A stretch of 64,000 nt of DNA, from contig JAOPHQ010000851.1 of the NCBI GenBank assembly GCA_030340625.1, positions 62,001 to 126,000 of the forward strand, read 5' to 3'. This document shows positions 24,806-64,000 of this stretch, one piece after another (the first letter of the stretch is position 1; each line of letters starts with the position of its first letter). Under the pieces are notes generated by a model. The model saw nothing but the letters and a program-made list of their open reading frames with translations, ran no database searches and was not told the DNA's origin. Both the position numbers and the translations under genes were made by a program. The stretch comes from Merluccius polli (taxonomy: Eukaryota; Chordata; Actinopteri; Gadiformes; Merlucciidae).

Positions 24806-26512
24806 CAATTATAATGCCACATATAACTTGCAAGCAAAGTGTTTAAACTACTAATCACATTACATAAATGTCTCCATCTTGTTAATCTTTACATTTCTCT
24901 TGGTCTTGAGAACAGATTTAGCACACACAAACATAAATTATGTAACCAGGACTATTCTATTATGATATATATGTATATATTGATGGATAGATCTGGTTTC
25001 TGAATGAGGTCTTTCAATGAGGTCTACTTTTTAGGATCATATAATTTTATCTTTCTTTGAACATTCTTTTTCTCTTTATAATTTTGTACTATACTATTTA
25101 TATGATGTCAAGAATACATGTTTAATAAAGACAATACATTATAGAATGTGAGATTGTTAAGTATGTGATCAGATGGATCAGCTGTTTCTCCATCAGGCCT
25201 CCTAACATGTGAGCTTGTGAATTAAAACACATCCTCTGTCCGAACTCCGGCTCAATCCCGTTAACAATGCAGCCATAAGAGGGACTGAACCATGTCCCAC
25301 AATGGCCTCTTTTACCTCAAACAGGCCTCTGTATTACACTGTGATGCACTCTGTCACTTCATGTTAGAACCGCCCCCTTACCTACAAGTGTCCTACAGAA
25401 GTCTGACATTACGTCTCTCAATCAGTGTCCTTGGTTACGCCATAGCAGCCTTACTATTGGCTGAGCTCACTCATTTTTCCGCCTCCTGCAACGTTTTATA
25501 CTGATTAACTGAAAACAAAATAGTTGTTTGTAATCTGGTGTGACGCCACTAATCCCAACAGTACAAATGTGTCTGCAGCCGCTGCATCGTTCCACACCGG
25601 GCCCTGTGACTCCCCTGCAGCACCTCCACCCACAGGTAAGGATCGCTTCTCCATCCGTCTGGAGCCCTGATACCTGCTGACACCCCTGTCTGACTTATTA
25701 GAAAAGCAGTACATAAAAATTTTTATTATTATTAATATTATTATTATTTTGTTTTTTGGCTTTGTAAATAGTCTTAGAAAAGCGCTAAATTAATACAATG
25801 TTAATATTATTAGATAAGGGATTACCAGGTGTAGTTAATTAGTGAATGAATTAGTTAGTTTTAGTATGCACACCTTAGTATGTGTTTTTTGAAAAAGTTT
25901 ACTACTAGGTCCATCTGTGGCTCAGGTGTGTGAATACGAGGGTGAATACATTTGTATAATCCGGCAGTTAACACAGTATAGTATTGTACAGAATATTATA
26001 TTACAGTACAGTATAATATTACAGTGTAGTATAGAAGTAGAATAGTATTCCCACTGGGGATATAGCACACAATCGGGAACGTTTTGTCATGTAACTGATA
26101 TGCAATTGCAATAATTTAGTCTCCACTCTATGCTACTATACTATGATACAGTATTTTAATTTAACCTCTCCTTACTCCTACACCTATAATACAATAGAAA
26201 TGAAAGTATTGTTAATAAAAGGGATGAACACGACACAACAACAATGGTTAGTCTTTATAATAAACTCTTACGACGATAAATGCACAATTGTTGATTATGG
26301 AAATCACACTTTAAAATCACTCAACAAATCATCTGGTAAATGAGAAAATGCTAAATATAGCACAGGGATCAGAAGTAAGGCAGAGGGATGAAAAGAGATT
26401 ATTTCCCTACAATAGGTGAAGTGTTTCTCCATACAAGCCTGATTTAATGTGCATCGCCAAATCCCTCTGTTTGCTCCAGAGTGTATAAAGCTGATTTCAA
26501 GTTCCAGAAGAC

Positions 26513-29500
26513 ATGGCCGTCGTCGTAAGTACATTCCTTCATACCTAAACCGCTCACTGGGATTGTATCACAAGCTGATTTGGAGAGTGATATCAATCTA
26601 ATAATAGACCAATCAAGGTTGAAATGAAGGTTGACTATATTGTAAACACATTACACAATAAAACTAGACTGGACACATTTGGGATGGAAGTGGTATAACA
26701 GAGAAAGTAGGGTTGATGGTTCGACTATTGGTTAAGACCAAATGCCATTAGTGTTAGTTAACATTGAGATGCTGACAAAAGCTAGCTTTGAATTGTAATC
26801 TTCTGCCCAGCAGGTTTAGTTGTGGTCTTTCTAAAGTCTTGGCTGGACTCCATCATGTGAGAGAGATTATGGTGAAACAGAGGCCTATTGATTATAGGGC
26901 TGCGTACGGCATTTGGCTTCACATGGATTTATTTTGCAATGTTGCTAACTAGGTATTATTTACTGTGCTCCCAAGATTTGAGAGTACAACTGTGATTTCA
27001 GAGTTGAACTGAAATCTAGTATGTTTAGTATCGCCATTTATCACCTCAGAGGCCACTTTTTTATCAACTCCAAGACCTATCCCCATGTATGTGGATGTGC
27101 CTAGCAAATGAATCTAGCAAATGAATGGTATGTATAAAATGATTCTTTTGTATAATAAGGTTACGTGATGAGGACTAATCATGTTGCTGTTCCAGAGTGG
27201 AAGTTTCCGCATGGTGTCGGAGGAGGAGCAGGCTCTCAGGGCCAAACTGGAGCACCTCACGGTGAAGGACCACGGGCCGGTCTTCGGCGCCTGCGCTAAG
27301 CTGCCTGACCACACGGTTCAGAAGGTGAGTCCTGGCCCAACACAGACATCCAGCAATGAATCAATGAATCAAAATACTTTAGTAATGCTCAAGGGCCAAT
27401 TCAAGGCAGGCGGTTTCCACAACAGAAGATACTCAGTATCAATCATACACAGTATAGTGTCCAAAATAGTGTTAAACCAAAGTGCAAGTACAGAATTATT
27501 CTATTGAGTATATGTGACACAAAAGAAAAGACTAAAGTCAAAACATTCTTGAGCTCATCAGTCTTCACCGGCTATATATTTACAGCTAGCTGTACAATAA
27601 CATGGATGTGTTGATATGTGATAATGTTGGCACCCCGTGCATCATGATGTTGAAGTCTTGTCCATCATGGTCCTACCCACTCCCCTCCAGGCCAAGGATG
27701 AGCTGAACGAGACGGAGGAGAAGCGAGTGGCGGCGGTGAAGGAGTTGCGGGGGATCATCAACGAGAAGGCAGGGGGGGGAGACGAGCTGGCCAAGGCCGT
27801 GCAGGACACGTTTGGGGAGAAGCCCGATGGAATGCTTGTGCGTTTTATCCGCGCCAGGAAGTACGACGTCAACCGGGCCTTCGAGCTCATGAAGGGTGCG
27901 TTCCTCAACGGGAAATAGACCTTATTTCTTGGGGACAATTTTAACTGTCAGAGCTCAGCGCCTGTAACAGCCCCCATGCCTATAAATCCAGTACATAGAT
28001 ACATACAACAGGCCCTTCCTGTAAAAAATATAATGGATTATTTTACAAAAGATAACATTAGATAACATAATAAATCTTGAAAATTTGAAGTAAATGTTAA
28101 CAAGATTTGGCATTAAAGTCACTTCTAAGTGTAGTTTTCATATTTTCCACTTGAATGCTGTTGACTAGTTCTAAGTCAGGTTACAGCTACTATCTGTAGA
28201 AACTTTCAAGTACATGTATCTACTTACAGTAGATGCATGTACTTGAAAGTTTCTACTTCTAACTCGACAAGTACCAGGGAAACACTCCAGTAATGGCTAC
28301 AAATCCAAACGATGTGCGTTTTCTATTTGATGTTTTGACTCCAGCTGTATTGAGTGTGTTTCTGTGTGTCTTGCTCCAGGGTACGTGCGTTTTAGGAGGG
28401 ATTACCCAGAGCTGTTTGAGAACCTGACCCCAGAAGCGGTCCGCAGCACCATCGAAGCTGGATACCCGGGCATTCTGCCCAGCAGAGACAAGTACGGCCG
28501 CGTGGTGCTGCTCTTCAACATCGAGAACTGGGACTACGAGGAGATCACTTTTGACGAGGTAACGTGTAGAAGGATCCGGCGGTGGACCACAAACGTCTCA
28601 AAAGCGTCTCGCTCTATCCTCTAACTTGTCCTTAACCTTCAATGCCAAACCAGACCGCTTATGACCTTTCCAGACAGAATGGGGTTTCAATCATGTGATC
28701 TGAAGTTCCATAAAACCTTGGTACTTCTTCACCAAATGTTCTATTATAAACCAAGCTACAAGTTGTTATTATCCAACTATAAGGAAGGAGTCTCTGTATG
28801 TCTCGCTCTCCTCGCTTTTCTCGACAGCCGTTCGCCCGATTGACCTCAAACTTGGCGGGTGTATTGCTGCGGACCCATGGAAGTGCAGTCATGAGTGTGA
28901 AGTCGTTTAGATGAGCGGTTCTCGAGAGAGCTGCAAGCAGCAATACCGCTTGCAATCAATCGGCCCGTTCCCGAACAGGCACTGCACTAGTTGTTATAAT
29001 GGTGAAAAGCACCAAGATGGTGGCTTGGACTGTGCGTGACACCCCGCTGTAGCGATCTGTACAATATATTTTCTGTGTGTGCGTGCGTACAGATCCTTCG
29101 CGCCTACTGCGTGATCCTGGAGAAGCTGTTGGAGAACGAGGAGACGCAGATCAACGGCTTCTGTATCATCGAGAACTTCAAGGGCTTCACCATGCAGCAG
29201 GCCTCGGGGATCAAGCCCACAGAGCTGAAGAAGATGGTGGACATGCTGCAGGTGAGGAGCGTCCCACAGTGGGACTCACGGTACAAAGTCTCCCCGAGAA
29301 GACGATCCTGTCAACTACCCAGATATCATCCTCTGCATTCCGCTGACTGAATCATTATCTCTCTCTGCTGCCGTCTGTCTCCACCCAAAACCCTGTTTGG
29401 TCCCCATCAGGACTCCTTCCCGGCCCGATTCAAGGCGGTCCACTTCATCCACCAGCCCTGGTACTTCACCACCACCTACAACGTGGTAAAGCCCCTCATG

Positions 29501-30164
29501 AAGGGCAAACTGCTGGAGAGAGTAAGTATCGGTAGCCTTTCTTGAGTCACTGCAGTGACTGTATGTACACTGATACACTTCCCACATCTTACAGAGTTCA
29601 GTCAAGTTCAGGCCGATCAATAACAAAACATTGTATAGTGTAGTAGGTCAAGTTCAAGCCAACCAAAAAACAAAACGTTATATACTACACTATAGAGTTA
29701 TGGATAGAGTATAGCAGACATTTGGATGAATGACAGCATTGTTATTTAACGTTACCCAAAAGTTTGCAATATGCAAACTAGCTTCTAACAAAACCGTTGT
29801 ATAGAAAGAAAGCACAGCCGCAGCCAATCAGAAGTACCTTCTAAAGAAGGTACTTCTGATTGGCTGGTAACACCCCTGGTGAGTGGTAGGCATTTCATGT
29901 ACTGACACTTCACACACGTTACTATTAGTATGTAGCGAGGCCAGGGGACAGCACAATGTTATTATCAAATGAAACCTCACTACAGAACTACAGTTGATCA
30001 GCAAAAGCCTGTAACAAGCAGTCCCTCCCACCCAGGTCTTTGTCCATGGAGATGAGCTGGACAACTACTACAAGGAGTTTGACGCCGACATCCTTCCCTC
30101 TGAGTTTGACGGGAAAGGTTCCAAATACAATGGAAAAGCCACAGCTGCCAAACTGTTTGACTAG
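26513..30164 (+). CDS. rlbp1: Retinaldehyde-binding protein 1 (CRALBP)
   Basis: Seven coding exons: 26513-26524, 27196-27324, 27691-27895, 28380-28558, 29093-29251, 29411-29521 and 30036-30164, total 924 nt (307 aa; human 317). The first coding exon supplies only MAVV, followed by SGSFRMV. The protein has a CRAL-TRIO N-terminal helical region (exons 2-3) and the CRAL-TRIO lipid-binding domain (GFCIIENFKGFTMQQA, HFIHQPWYFTTTYNVV). The family carries 11-cis-retinal in retinal pigment epithelium and Müller glia. The protein ends at KLFD, shorter than the mammalian tail. The 26513 exon has its own acceptor-like CTCCAG at 26475-26480, so an upstream non-coding exon is likely. Fish can have two rlbp1 copies; I cannot say which this is. 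Confidence 0.96.
28196..28256. repeat. Near-perfect 29-bp-arm palindrome, 3-base loop
   Basis: Arms 28196-28224 and 28228-28256 are reverse complements with one mismatch in 29; the loop is TAC. It lies in rlbp1 intron 3. Confidence 0.95.
28795..29000. repeat. Dispersed-repeat-like segment in rlbp1 intron 4
   Basis: Text such as CGATTGACCTCAAACTTGGC and CCCGTTCCCGAACAGGCACT, rich in CpG compared with its surroundings, looks like an interspersed fish repeat. No frame or borders could be set. Confidence 0.35.
29821..29866. repeat. Perfect 22-bp-arm palindrome, 2-base loop
   Basis: Arms 29821-29842 and 29845-29866 are exact reverse complements around AA. It lies in rlbp1 intron 6 and contains an inverted pair of CCAAT/ATTGG motifs. 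Confidence 0.95.
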
Positions 30165-30601
30165 GTATCCCTCCCTCCCTCCCTCCGTCTAAAAGACATG
30201 GGAACTATTCTACACTCAAACCCTGTGACTCAACGTCATATCTAGCTGTGTGGTTGTGTACAAAGAATGGGCAAGATGTTTGCATCCAAATTATTATTAA
30301 TCCATTAGGTTATGTAGAAAATATGACGCTTTGACAAAAAAAGCAGATGCACTACTTTACTACTTACTATCTTGTTTGCTATCTACTATCCTTCAGATGT
30401 CACAATTAGTAACATAAACAAATGAAATAGTCTAGCATTGCCTTGGCCAGACGATACACCCACACCGCTTGTTAAATACACTGGCAGGCCCCAGCTTCCA
30501 AGAGAACGGTATAAAGAATGAACATTAAAAAAAAGGTTTACCCAATGTTTAACCCGGTGCACAGATGAGAATTGCACCATTATGTGAAAAACGATGTGTA
30601 C

Positions 30602-30607
30602 AATAAA
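30602..30607 (+). promoter_or_regulatory. rlbp1 polyadenylation signal (AATAAA)
   Basis: This is a good AATAAA downstream of the rlbp1 stop, 438 bases after it. It faces the abhd2 signal on the other strand at 30745-30750. Confidence 0.65.
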
Positions 30608-30744
30608 CTGTATATAAATATTACATAAACGTCCTTTTTTTATGTAGACGAGTAAATGTGAAATATAAATCGGTGTATGGTATGCACATATAGGTAAAAT
30701 AACCATGAATTCACATGAAATCAACAGATGTACAAACAAATGTA

Positions 30745-30750
30745 TTTATT
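30745..30750 (-). promoter_or_regulatory. abhd2 polyadenylation signal (AATAAA on minus strand)
   Basis: TTTATT on the plus strand reads AATAAA on the minus strand, 467 bases after the abhd2 stop. The two genes therefore converge with about 140 bp between their signals. Confidence 0.6.
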
Positions 30751-31216
30751 AAGCAAAAGGTCCTTCAATCTGAATGGTTTACCCGCAGCTATATATGTGT
30801 GAGACATTTGTCCGAAGCACAAGTCACACAAATAGACTGAGAATATACTGGCATGTAATGACTCATCTCAATAACAAAGCAGTTAAGCCATGAGGAGGTA
30901 GTACAGTGCAGGTTCAGGCTTTCTATCAAAAGCCTCCAACTATAGGCTGCCTATTTCACACATTATACAATAACTCCACATGAGATTGATGTTAGCTCAT
31001 GAAAACGATACTTTCTGCATTTTGCAAGCAGACTAAAGAGAAGGAGGTAGATCGAAATAAATGCAATAGACGCTGTTGCATTTGCGGGTGTGTAGGATGA
31101 ATTGGAGAGGGCATGTGTCTGTGTGTGTGCATGTGTCTGTGTGTGTGGGAGTATGTATACAATCTTCCGATGCACATCCCTGGGTGAGGGGGTGTCAGGC
31201 AGCCTTTCTGCAGGCG

Positions 31217-40659
<9,443 letters not shown>

Positions 40660-41074
40660 CTGTATGCGTTCAAACAAGGAAAACTCAGGTGAGCGGAGCA
40701 GAGACCTCCGCTCGCGCCGCGCCGCCCCTTTTTTTTTTTTTTTTTCTCTCCCCCCCCCCTACGACTCTACGACTTTAAATGTACTTTAAGTAAGTTGACA
40801 TTTTGTTTCATCATACTTTTGCTCACCTTGCAACTTAGGACAGCTTAACCAGCCGGCTAACGTATCCCGTAAACCGGGGTTTGGTAGTTACTGGGGCTGG
40901 AAGAGAGAAATGAGGAAGAGGAACAGTCCAGATTTGAGTTGTACGTGTTTTATCAGGCTTTAAATCACTAGTTATTAGTTACCACTGCGCAGCATTGTAC
41001 CACACAACACAATAAAACCAGAAGATAAGCTCAACAAACTACTTCAATACAACACGTTGTATAAGTGAACCTAC

Positions 41075-41290
41075 CTTGGGAGACGTCAACCGCGGAAACC
41101 TGGCCATTCCGCTGAAGTCAGGGCGAGGATTTCCGTGAAGGGCGTCTCCAACTAGAAGGACCGCATACCGAGAAACTAACTGGTCCTGCTGACATCTTCT
41201 CCTCCAGTATCCACGCGAGACTGGAGACTGGAGACCAGCCTGCTGCTGCTGCTGCTGCATCTGCAACAAGTCACGCGGAGCAGCAACCAG
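41075..41290 (-). other. Probable non-coding first exon of abhd2
   Basis: On the minus strand a GC-rich stretch with a CAG-repeat-like segment (near 41250) ends in CTCCCAAG followed by GTAGGT at 41070-41074, a strong donor. The matching acceptor is CATACAG just before 40659. The upstream limit is unknown; the repeat block beginning at 41308 lies immediately beyond. Confidence 0.55.
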
Positions 41291-41307
41291 GGGGACTTCC
41301 TGCTAAG

Positions 41308-42690
41308 TATGTAGCGTAGTGTAGTGAAGAATTATGCAGTGTAGTGAAGAAGTATGCAGTGTAGTGAAGAAGTATGTAGTGTAGTGAAGAAGTATGCAGT
41401 GTAGTGAATAAGTATGTAGTGTGTAGTGAAGAAGTATGCAGTGTAGTCTACACTGCATACTTCTTCACTACACTACATACTTCTTCACTACACACTTCTT
41501 CACTACACTACATACTTCTTCACTACACTACATACTTCTTCACTACACACTTCTTCACTACACTACATACTTCTTCACTACACTGCATACTTCTTCACTA
41601 CACTACATACTTCTTCACTACATACTTCTTCACTACACTACATACTTCTTCACTACACTGCATACTTCTTCACTACACTGCATACTTCTTCACTACACTA
41701 CATACTTCACTACACTACGCTACATACTTCTTCACTACACTACATACTTCTTCACTACACTACGCTACATACTTCTTCACTACACTGCATACTTCTTCAC
41801 TACACTACATACTTCTTCACTACACTACACTACACTACATACTTCTTCACTACACTGTGTAGTGAAGAAGTATGTAGTGTAGTGTAGTGAAGAAGTATGT
41901 AGTGTAGTGAAGAAGTATGCAGTGTAGTGTAGTGAAGAAGTATGTAGTGTAGTGAAGAAGTATGCAGTGTAGTGAAGAAGTATGCAGTGTAGTGAAGAAG
42001 TATGCAGTGTAATGAAGAAGTATGTAGTGTAGTGAAGAAGTGTGTAGTGAAGAAGTATGTAGTGTAGTGAAGAAGTATGCAGTGTAGTGAAGAAGTATGC
42101 AGTGTAGTGAAGAAGTATGTAGTGTAGTGAAGAAGTATGTAGTGTAGTGAAGAAGTATGCAGTGTAGTGAAGAAGTATGTAGTGTAGTGAAGAAGTATGT
42201 AGTGTAGTGAAGAAGTATGTAGTGAAGTGTAGGAGTATGTAGTGAAGTGTAGGAGTATGTAGTGAAGTGTAGGAGTATGTAGTGAAGTGTAGGAGTATGT
42301 AGTGAAGTGTAGGAGTATGTAGTGAAGTGTAGGAGTATGTAGTGAAGTGTAGGAGTATGTAGTGAAGTGTAGGAGTATGTAGTGAAGTGGAGTATGTAGT
42401 GAAGTGTAGTGAAGTGTAGGAGTATGTAGTGAAGTGTAGTGAAGTGTAGGAGTATGTAGTGAAGTGTAGGAGTATGTAGTGAAGTGGAGTATGTAGTGAA
42501 GTGTAGGAGTATGTAGTGAAGTGTAGTGAAGTGTAGGAGTATGTAGTGAAGTGTAGGAGTATGTAGTGAAGTGTAGTGAAGTGTAGGAGTATGTAGTGAA
42601 GTGTAGTGAAGTGTAGGAGTATGTAGTGAAGTGTATTGAAGTGTAGGAGTATGTAGTGAAGTGTAGGAGTATGTAGTGTGTGTGTATTGT
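41308..42690. repeat. 20-bp minisatellite in inverted-direct blocks (double palindrome)
   Basis: Units of 20 bases (AGTGTAGTGAAGAAGTATGC/T) run in one orientation at 41308-41446, flip at 41447 and run reversed to 41855. They flip again at 41856 and run forward to about 42225, where a related 20-base unit (AGTGAAGTGTAGGAGTATGT) takes over to about 42680. Each flip has a one-base apex with perfect arms. Because 20 is not a multiple of three and no stop falls in the unit, three minus-strand frames stay open for over 300 codons; these are not genes. Confidence 0.95.
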
Positions 42691-42865
42691 ATAAGTGTGT
42701 AGTGAACTGTATAGGTGTGAAGTGTATAAGTGTGTAGTGAAGTGCAGAGCTGGGGGTGGATGGAGGTCTGTATAGAAACCACTGGTCGAAGTGAAGTAAC
42801 ATATTATTATTATTATAACTTTATTCAAGACTCAGGAAGGTCCACATAGACAGCACAGTACATAG

Positions 42866-43225
<360 letters not shown>

Positions 43226-45466
43226 TATACATATATAAAACAATACAAAACATTTACGGTGGTATTGTTGTGTTGCGTTATGCTTCTATATAGTGCCCGC
43301 CGGGTTTTGTCCAGGATTATGTTGTTTGCTATTTAAATCTGCGTGTTTTTCACAGGAACACAAACTATTGTACTTGTTACACGTAGGCCTAATACAAACT
43401 ATTAAAGTCTTTTATTTATTCATATTTAAATGTGTGGCTACTTATTAGGCAGGATATAGGCTACGCCTACGTCCAAACCGGACTGTGTGATAGCGCTGCA
43501 GTGGTGAAGCCTTTAAGGACTCTTCTGACCACTAAGAGGCAATGTTCACCAACTGTCTTTCTCTCTTTGCTTAGTCCTAACGCTGTCACAAAAACACTGG
43601 CGTTATTAACACTGTCATTCAAAGCATTACATACTATGATCACAGATATGATCACAGGTCAAATAAATAAATAAGTACAATACCAGAAGCATCTATATAT
43701 TAATTCAAGGGGAACCAATAGCAGCTACAGGCCTAAATGAAGATTAACTTATTACAAGTGGAAAAACTATGTATAACTACCTAACTAACTATCATGCTAA
43801 AGTTCATATGATCTGTGTTTGTGAGGCGCTACTACTTGGAGCTATCTGAATGTAGCCAATGTAAAATAACTGAAGGTCACATTCCTTAGCAGCAAACCCA
43901 CTCCCATCTCATTAGAGCACTATCTAACTGTCTTCCTCGGATTATTAACCACGTCCTACGCTGAGTTCTTCACAGTGGTTGGTCATGAGTAAGGGCTTTA
44001 TTTCACAAGTGGACTTGGTGGGAAATCAGTCACCTGATTGTATTTTTCCTGACCCAAGGTGACCACATGACCATCTCTGATCTGTTCCCACTGTTCACTC
44101 TGGTATCCACTCGAGGAGGCATCTCCATGCGCTCCCTTGTCCAGGGGGCTCCTCGACCGATGGGGTTAGAGTGTGGGTGTGTGTTTACACCTTTCAGTCA
44201 GTCTCAATGTAGAGGGTCCTATAGGGGAAACATTTATTGATTTAAATACTTTAATATATACAATATTGTTATTATTTTTTTATTTTTTTATTTTTTTATT
44301 TATGATGTATGAAGGTGTATACTTGTGTAAATAATTTCATATCACATAAGATAACTAAGCCATTTGAAAAACAAACCAAGCGTGCCATCAAAGTGATGAA
44401 AGCTTGTTGCGCCTTTGTTGTGGTAACGTGAGGTCAGCCCAAATGACATCATACTCGCTTGTTACTAGGTTACAGAAAAGCTTTTTTCAGGCTGTCATAA
44501 AGCTGAATTTCACATCAGGGAATGTTGCAGCAGTCTCCTTACTCTAAAAAAAGACTTTAGTTTCACTTGTTTATTTTATTTGTATGTTTTATATAGATTT
44601 GTCAAAGCTTTCCCCAATGATTATAGTAGGCCTGGCATGACAGCTTGATAAGGGAAAAAACAAAAAGATGACTGATTCCCTTGTGCAAGTATAGGTGATA
44701 TTGAAATACTAATGGCTTTTATTTTAAACTCTTAGCTTTGGAAATGCTCAACTGTGAAAATGTGATGCTGCCCACTCATTTTGGTCACAGCATCGGTGGA
44801 TTCTGGCTGAAGAAACGCCCACACTTCAACCTTTCAGCACAATAAACTGCTAGCCCCAATCTGCATTTCTGAGGAGGATTTCATGCATGGCACCACTATG
44901 GGAATTTTCTTGGACTGCCTCAATAATGGGCCTATTTCTCTTTTTGGCCAGACCAAGACATTGGGGAAAAAATATGAAAAAAAAGATCCTTTGCTTAGTG
45001 TTTAATGTTAATCTACATTTCACAAATAAACACAGTATGCAAATAAAATACCTGGCTGGATTACACATTAAATGTCTTATGTTACAGAAAAGATAACCTC
45101 AACATCACACCATGTATTGGTATAGCTGCATCTAATTAGAAAATGTGTGCGTTCTTGTTCCCTTGTCTTGTATATCACTAACTATATGGTGGTGTCCAAG
45201 TGTGAACACCTTGAAAACAAGCAAAGCCTTTTGCTGTGTCGCTATTATTATATGCCTTTGAAGTCACACCCTGGGTGGGGAGGGGTTACAATTATAGAGG
45301 GCGATGTGATTGGTCCACCACTGTGGTACACGTGCTGCTGTTGCTTGCCATGTTTCCAGCGTACAACACACTTAAAGCAGCAACGGCACCGCTCAGACAG
45401 CACTTACTGTCCCACGTCTTTGGCCGTACAAAAATACTTTTTATTAACGTCTTTGGAGCAGCAACA
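43226..45466. other. abhd2-mfge8 head-to-head intergenic region
   Basis: No gene is recognised. The last 200 bases should hold the mfge8 promoter and 5' UTR; an inverted CCAAT box (GATTGGTCC) is at about 45308-45316. Other parts are AT-rich with short T tracts (44274-44300). Confidence 0.5.
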
Positions 45467-62844
<17,378 letters not shown>

Positions 62845-62940
62845 GTGAGTCCACAGCCTAACCATACCCGTCAACCATCCCGTTTTTCCCGGCATTCTCC
62901 CTTATTTTACCCGTCTCTACCGCTGTCCTCCCGTTTAAAT

Positions 62941-63134
62941 TAGTGGTGGGCATAGATTAATTTCTTTAATCTAACTGTAATATTGGAATTAATCTAGATT
63001 AATCTAGATTAAAATGGCTCATTTGAATTCTGTCGAAGGCATTCATAATATGCGTGTGCTACCTAAATAATGACTAAAAATAAGTCTGCGCGATTGTTGA
63101 CGGGGGGGGAGAGGTGCGCGATATTGTCGACGGG

Positions 63135-63168
<34 letters not shown>

Positions 63169-63510
63169 AATGACACCGCGAATACGGACGTTTATCATCT
63201 TTTTTTAAATATATATATTTTTAAGAGGCCCCTGATTGGCCGAGGCCCCGGGCTGAAGCCCAGGTAAGCCCGTGCATTAAGGCGCCACTGCCCAGACCTA
63301 CGACCGACGGGGGGGGGGGTCGCCGGGCAGAGGACGCAGCCGTTCCGCAGCGCAGCCGTTCCGCGGCGCTTACCTTCCTTGGTGGAGATCCGGTATAGAC
63401 CCAGCTCCCAACCCAACTTTGAGAATAGATTAACGGCGATAATTTTTTTATCGCGCGATAAGAGTCTCGCGTTATCGCAGCGCGTTAACGCCGATAACGG
63501 CCCACCACTA
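62941..63510. mobile_element. hAT-type non-autonomous transposon with perfect 8-bp TSD
   Basis: The ends TAGTGGTGGGC and GCCCACCACTA are exact inverted copies. Flanking octamers GTTTAAAT (62933-62940 and 63511-63518) are identical. A poly-G run (about 63127-63163) and CpG-rich sequence fill the 570-bp interior; no transposase. It lies in the intron after mfge8 exon 6. Confidence 0.9.
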
Positions 63511-63534
63511 GTTTAAATATTTCCTGTTTTTTAA

Positions 63535-64000
63535 CTAGAGATAGACTGATATGTTTTTTTCAGGGCCGATACCGATATCGATTATTAGTAGTCAAGGAGG
63601 CAGATAACCGATATTTGGAGCCGGTATTAATTTACATAAAAAGGGAAAATATTGGCGTCAAAATTTTGAATAATACAAACTCCAACACTTAACTTCATTT
63701 AAATGCCTTTAAGCATATGTTTAATAAACAGCTTATCAGATTTTCAACATTACAACACAATTTAAACAAATAAATAGCTCCCTAAAATCAAACACACACA
63801 CACACACACACACGCTACACTCTGCTGAGCGTCTAGAGCCAGAGAAGGAGAAAGCGGACCGCTGGGCTAACGTTATGCTAAAAGCTAATCAGCCTTCACC
63901 TTAAAGCCTAATTTATACTCCTGCGTAAAATATATAGGAACTAGTTAACCCAATCCTTGTTGCACTGATATTTTAAAGCAAGTGGTTGCCGAGTGGTGAT
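63535..64000. mobile_element. Second hAT-like element, cut by the window edge
   Basis: The start CTAGAGATAGACTGATATG followed by GGGCCGATACCGATATCGAT is the style of a common fish hAT terminus. The right end is outside the window, so no duplication can be checked. Confidence 0.5.

Larger units (their letters stand above)
22131..26470. other. aen 3' UTR and aen-rlbp1 intergenic region
   Basis: No further exon is recognisable over 4.3 kb. The region contains two copies of a dispersed repeat (annotated separately), AT-rich sequence and short unsupported open frames. The end of the aen transcript could not be placed. Confidence 0.5.

Noticed and set aside
26484..26489. TATAAA close to the rlbp1 start codon
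   Set aside because: It lies only 24 bases before the ATG and just after an acceptor-like CTCCAG, so it is more likely 5' UTR than a core promoter.
41825..42828. Three overlapping minus-strand open frames of 310-332 codons, rich in Thr, Leu, His and Tyr
   Set aside because: They are the three readings of a stop-free 20-bp tandem repeat; all frames are equally open and none has splice or start context.
45350..45466. Upstream in-frame ATG for mfge8
   Set aside because: Starting at 45467 gives a clean signal peptide; the longer form would bury it behind a basic leader.

Overview
This window is nuclear DNA from a ray-finned fish, most likely a percomorph-type teleost. Genes are split into many short GT-AG exons, the encoded proteins match vertebrate families closely, long CA/GT and GA microsatellites are frequent, and many short DNA transposons of fish type sit in introns. 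Reading was by eye only. Exon boundaries were fixed by matching splice sites, reading phase and known family sequence; for every complete gene the exon lengths sum to a multiple of three, except in abhd2, where one exon carries an extra base.

Layout: (1) 1-2717, the end of a mitochondrial creatine kinase gene (ckmt1, last coding exon, + strand). (2) 7209-16445, pdia3 (+, 13 exons, 493 aa) with an ER-stress-element-like site upstream; its largest intron holds a degraded endogenous retrovirus and a hAT transposon. (3) About 18100-22130, aen (+, DEDDh exonuclease, 355 aa). (4) 26513-30607, rlbp1 (+, retinaldehyde-binding protein, 307 aa). (5) 31217 to about 41290, abhd2 (- strand, nine coding exons), with a one-base frameshift in its second coding exon, a 2.9-kb LTR retrotransposon in one intron and a (GT)62 array against one acceptor site. 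(6) 41308-43225, a large satellite-like block made of inverted and direct 20-bp repeats, followed by AT/CA repeats. (7) 45467-62844, mfge8 (+, signal peptide, three EGF domains with an RGD, and the first part of the first discoidin domain); it runs off the window.

The genes do not form a pathway. They are a conserved vertebrate neighbourhood: in human, CKMT1A-PDIA3 lie together at 15q15 and AEN, RLBP1, ABHD2 and MFGE8 lie close together at 15q26. rlbp1 and abhd2 are tail to tail with about 140 bp between their poly(A) signals; abhd2 and mfge8 are head to head.

The unusual content is mostly mobile or repetitive. It includes an LTR retrotransposon whose gag-like frame carries a MYND-type zinc finger; a THAP-encoding transposon with TTAA target duplications (Kolobok-like) and two short elements with related ends; a double-palindromic minisatellite open in three frames; a long CpG-rich inverted repeat; and many near-perfect snap-back palindromes with very short loops.
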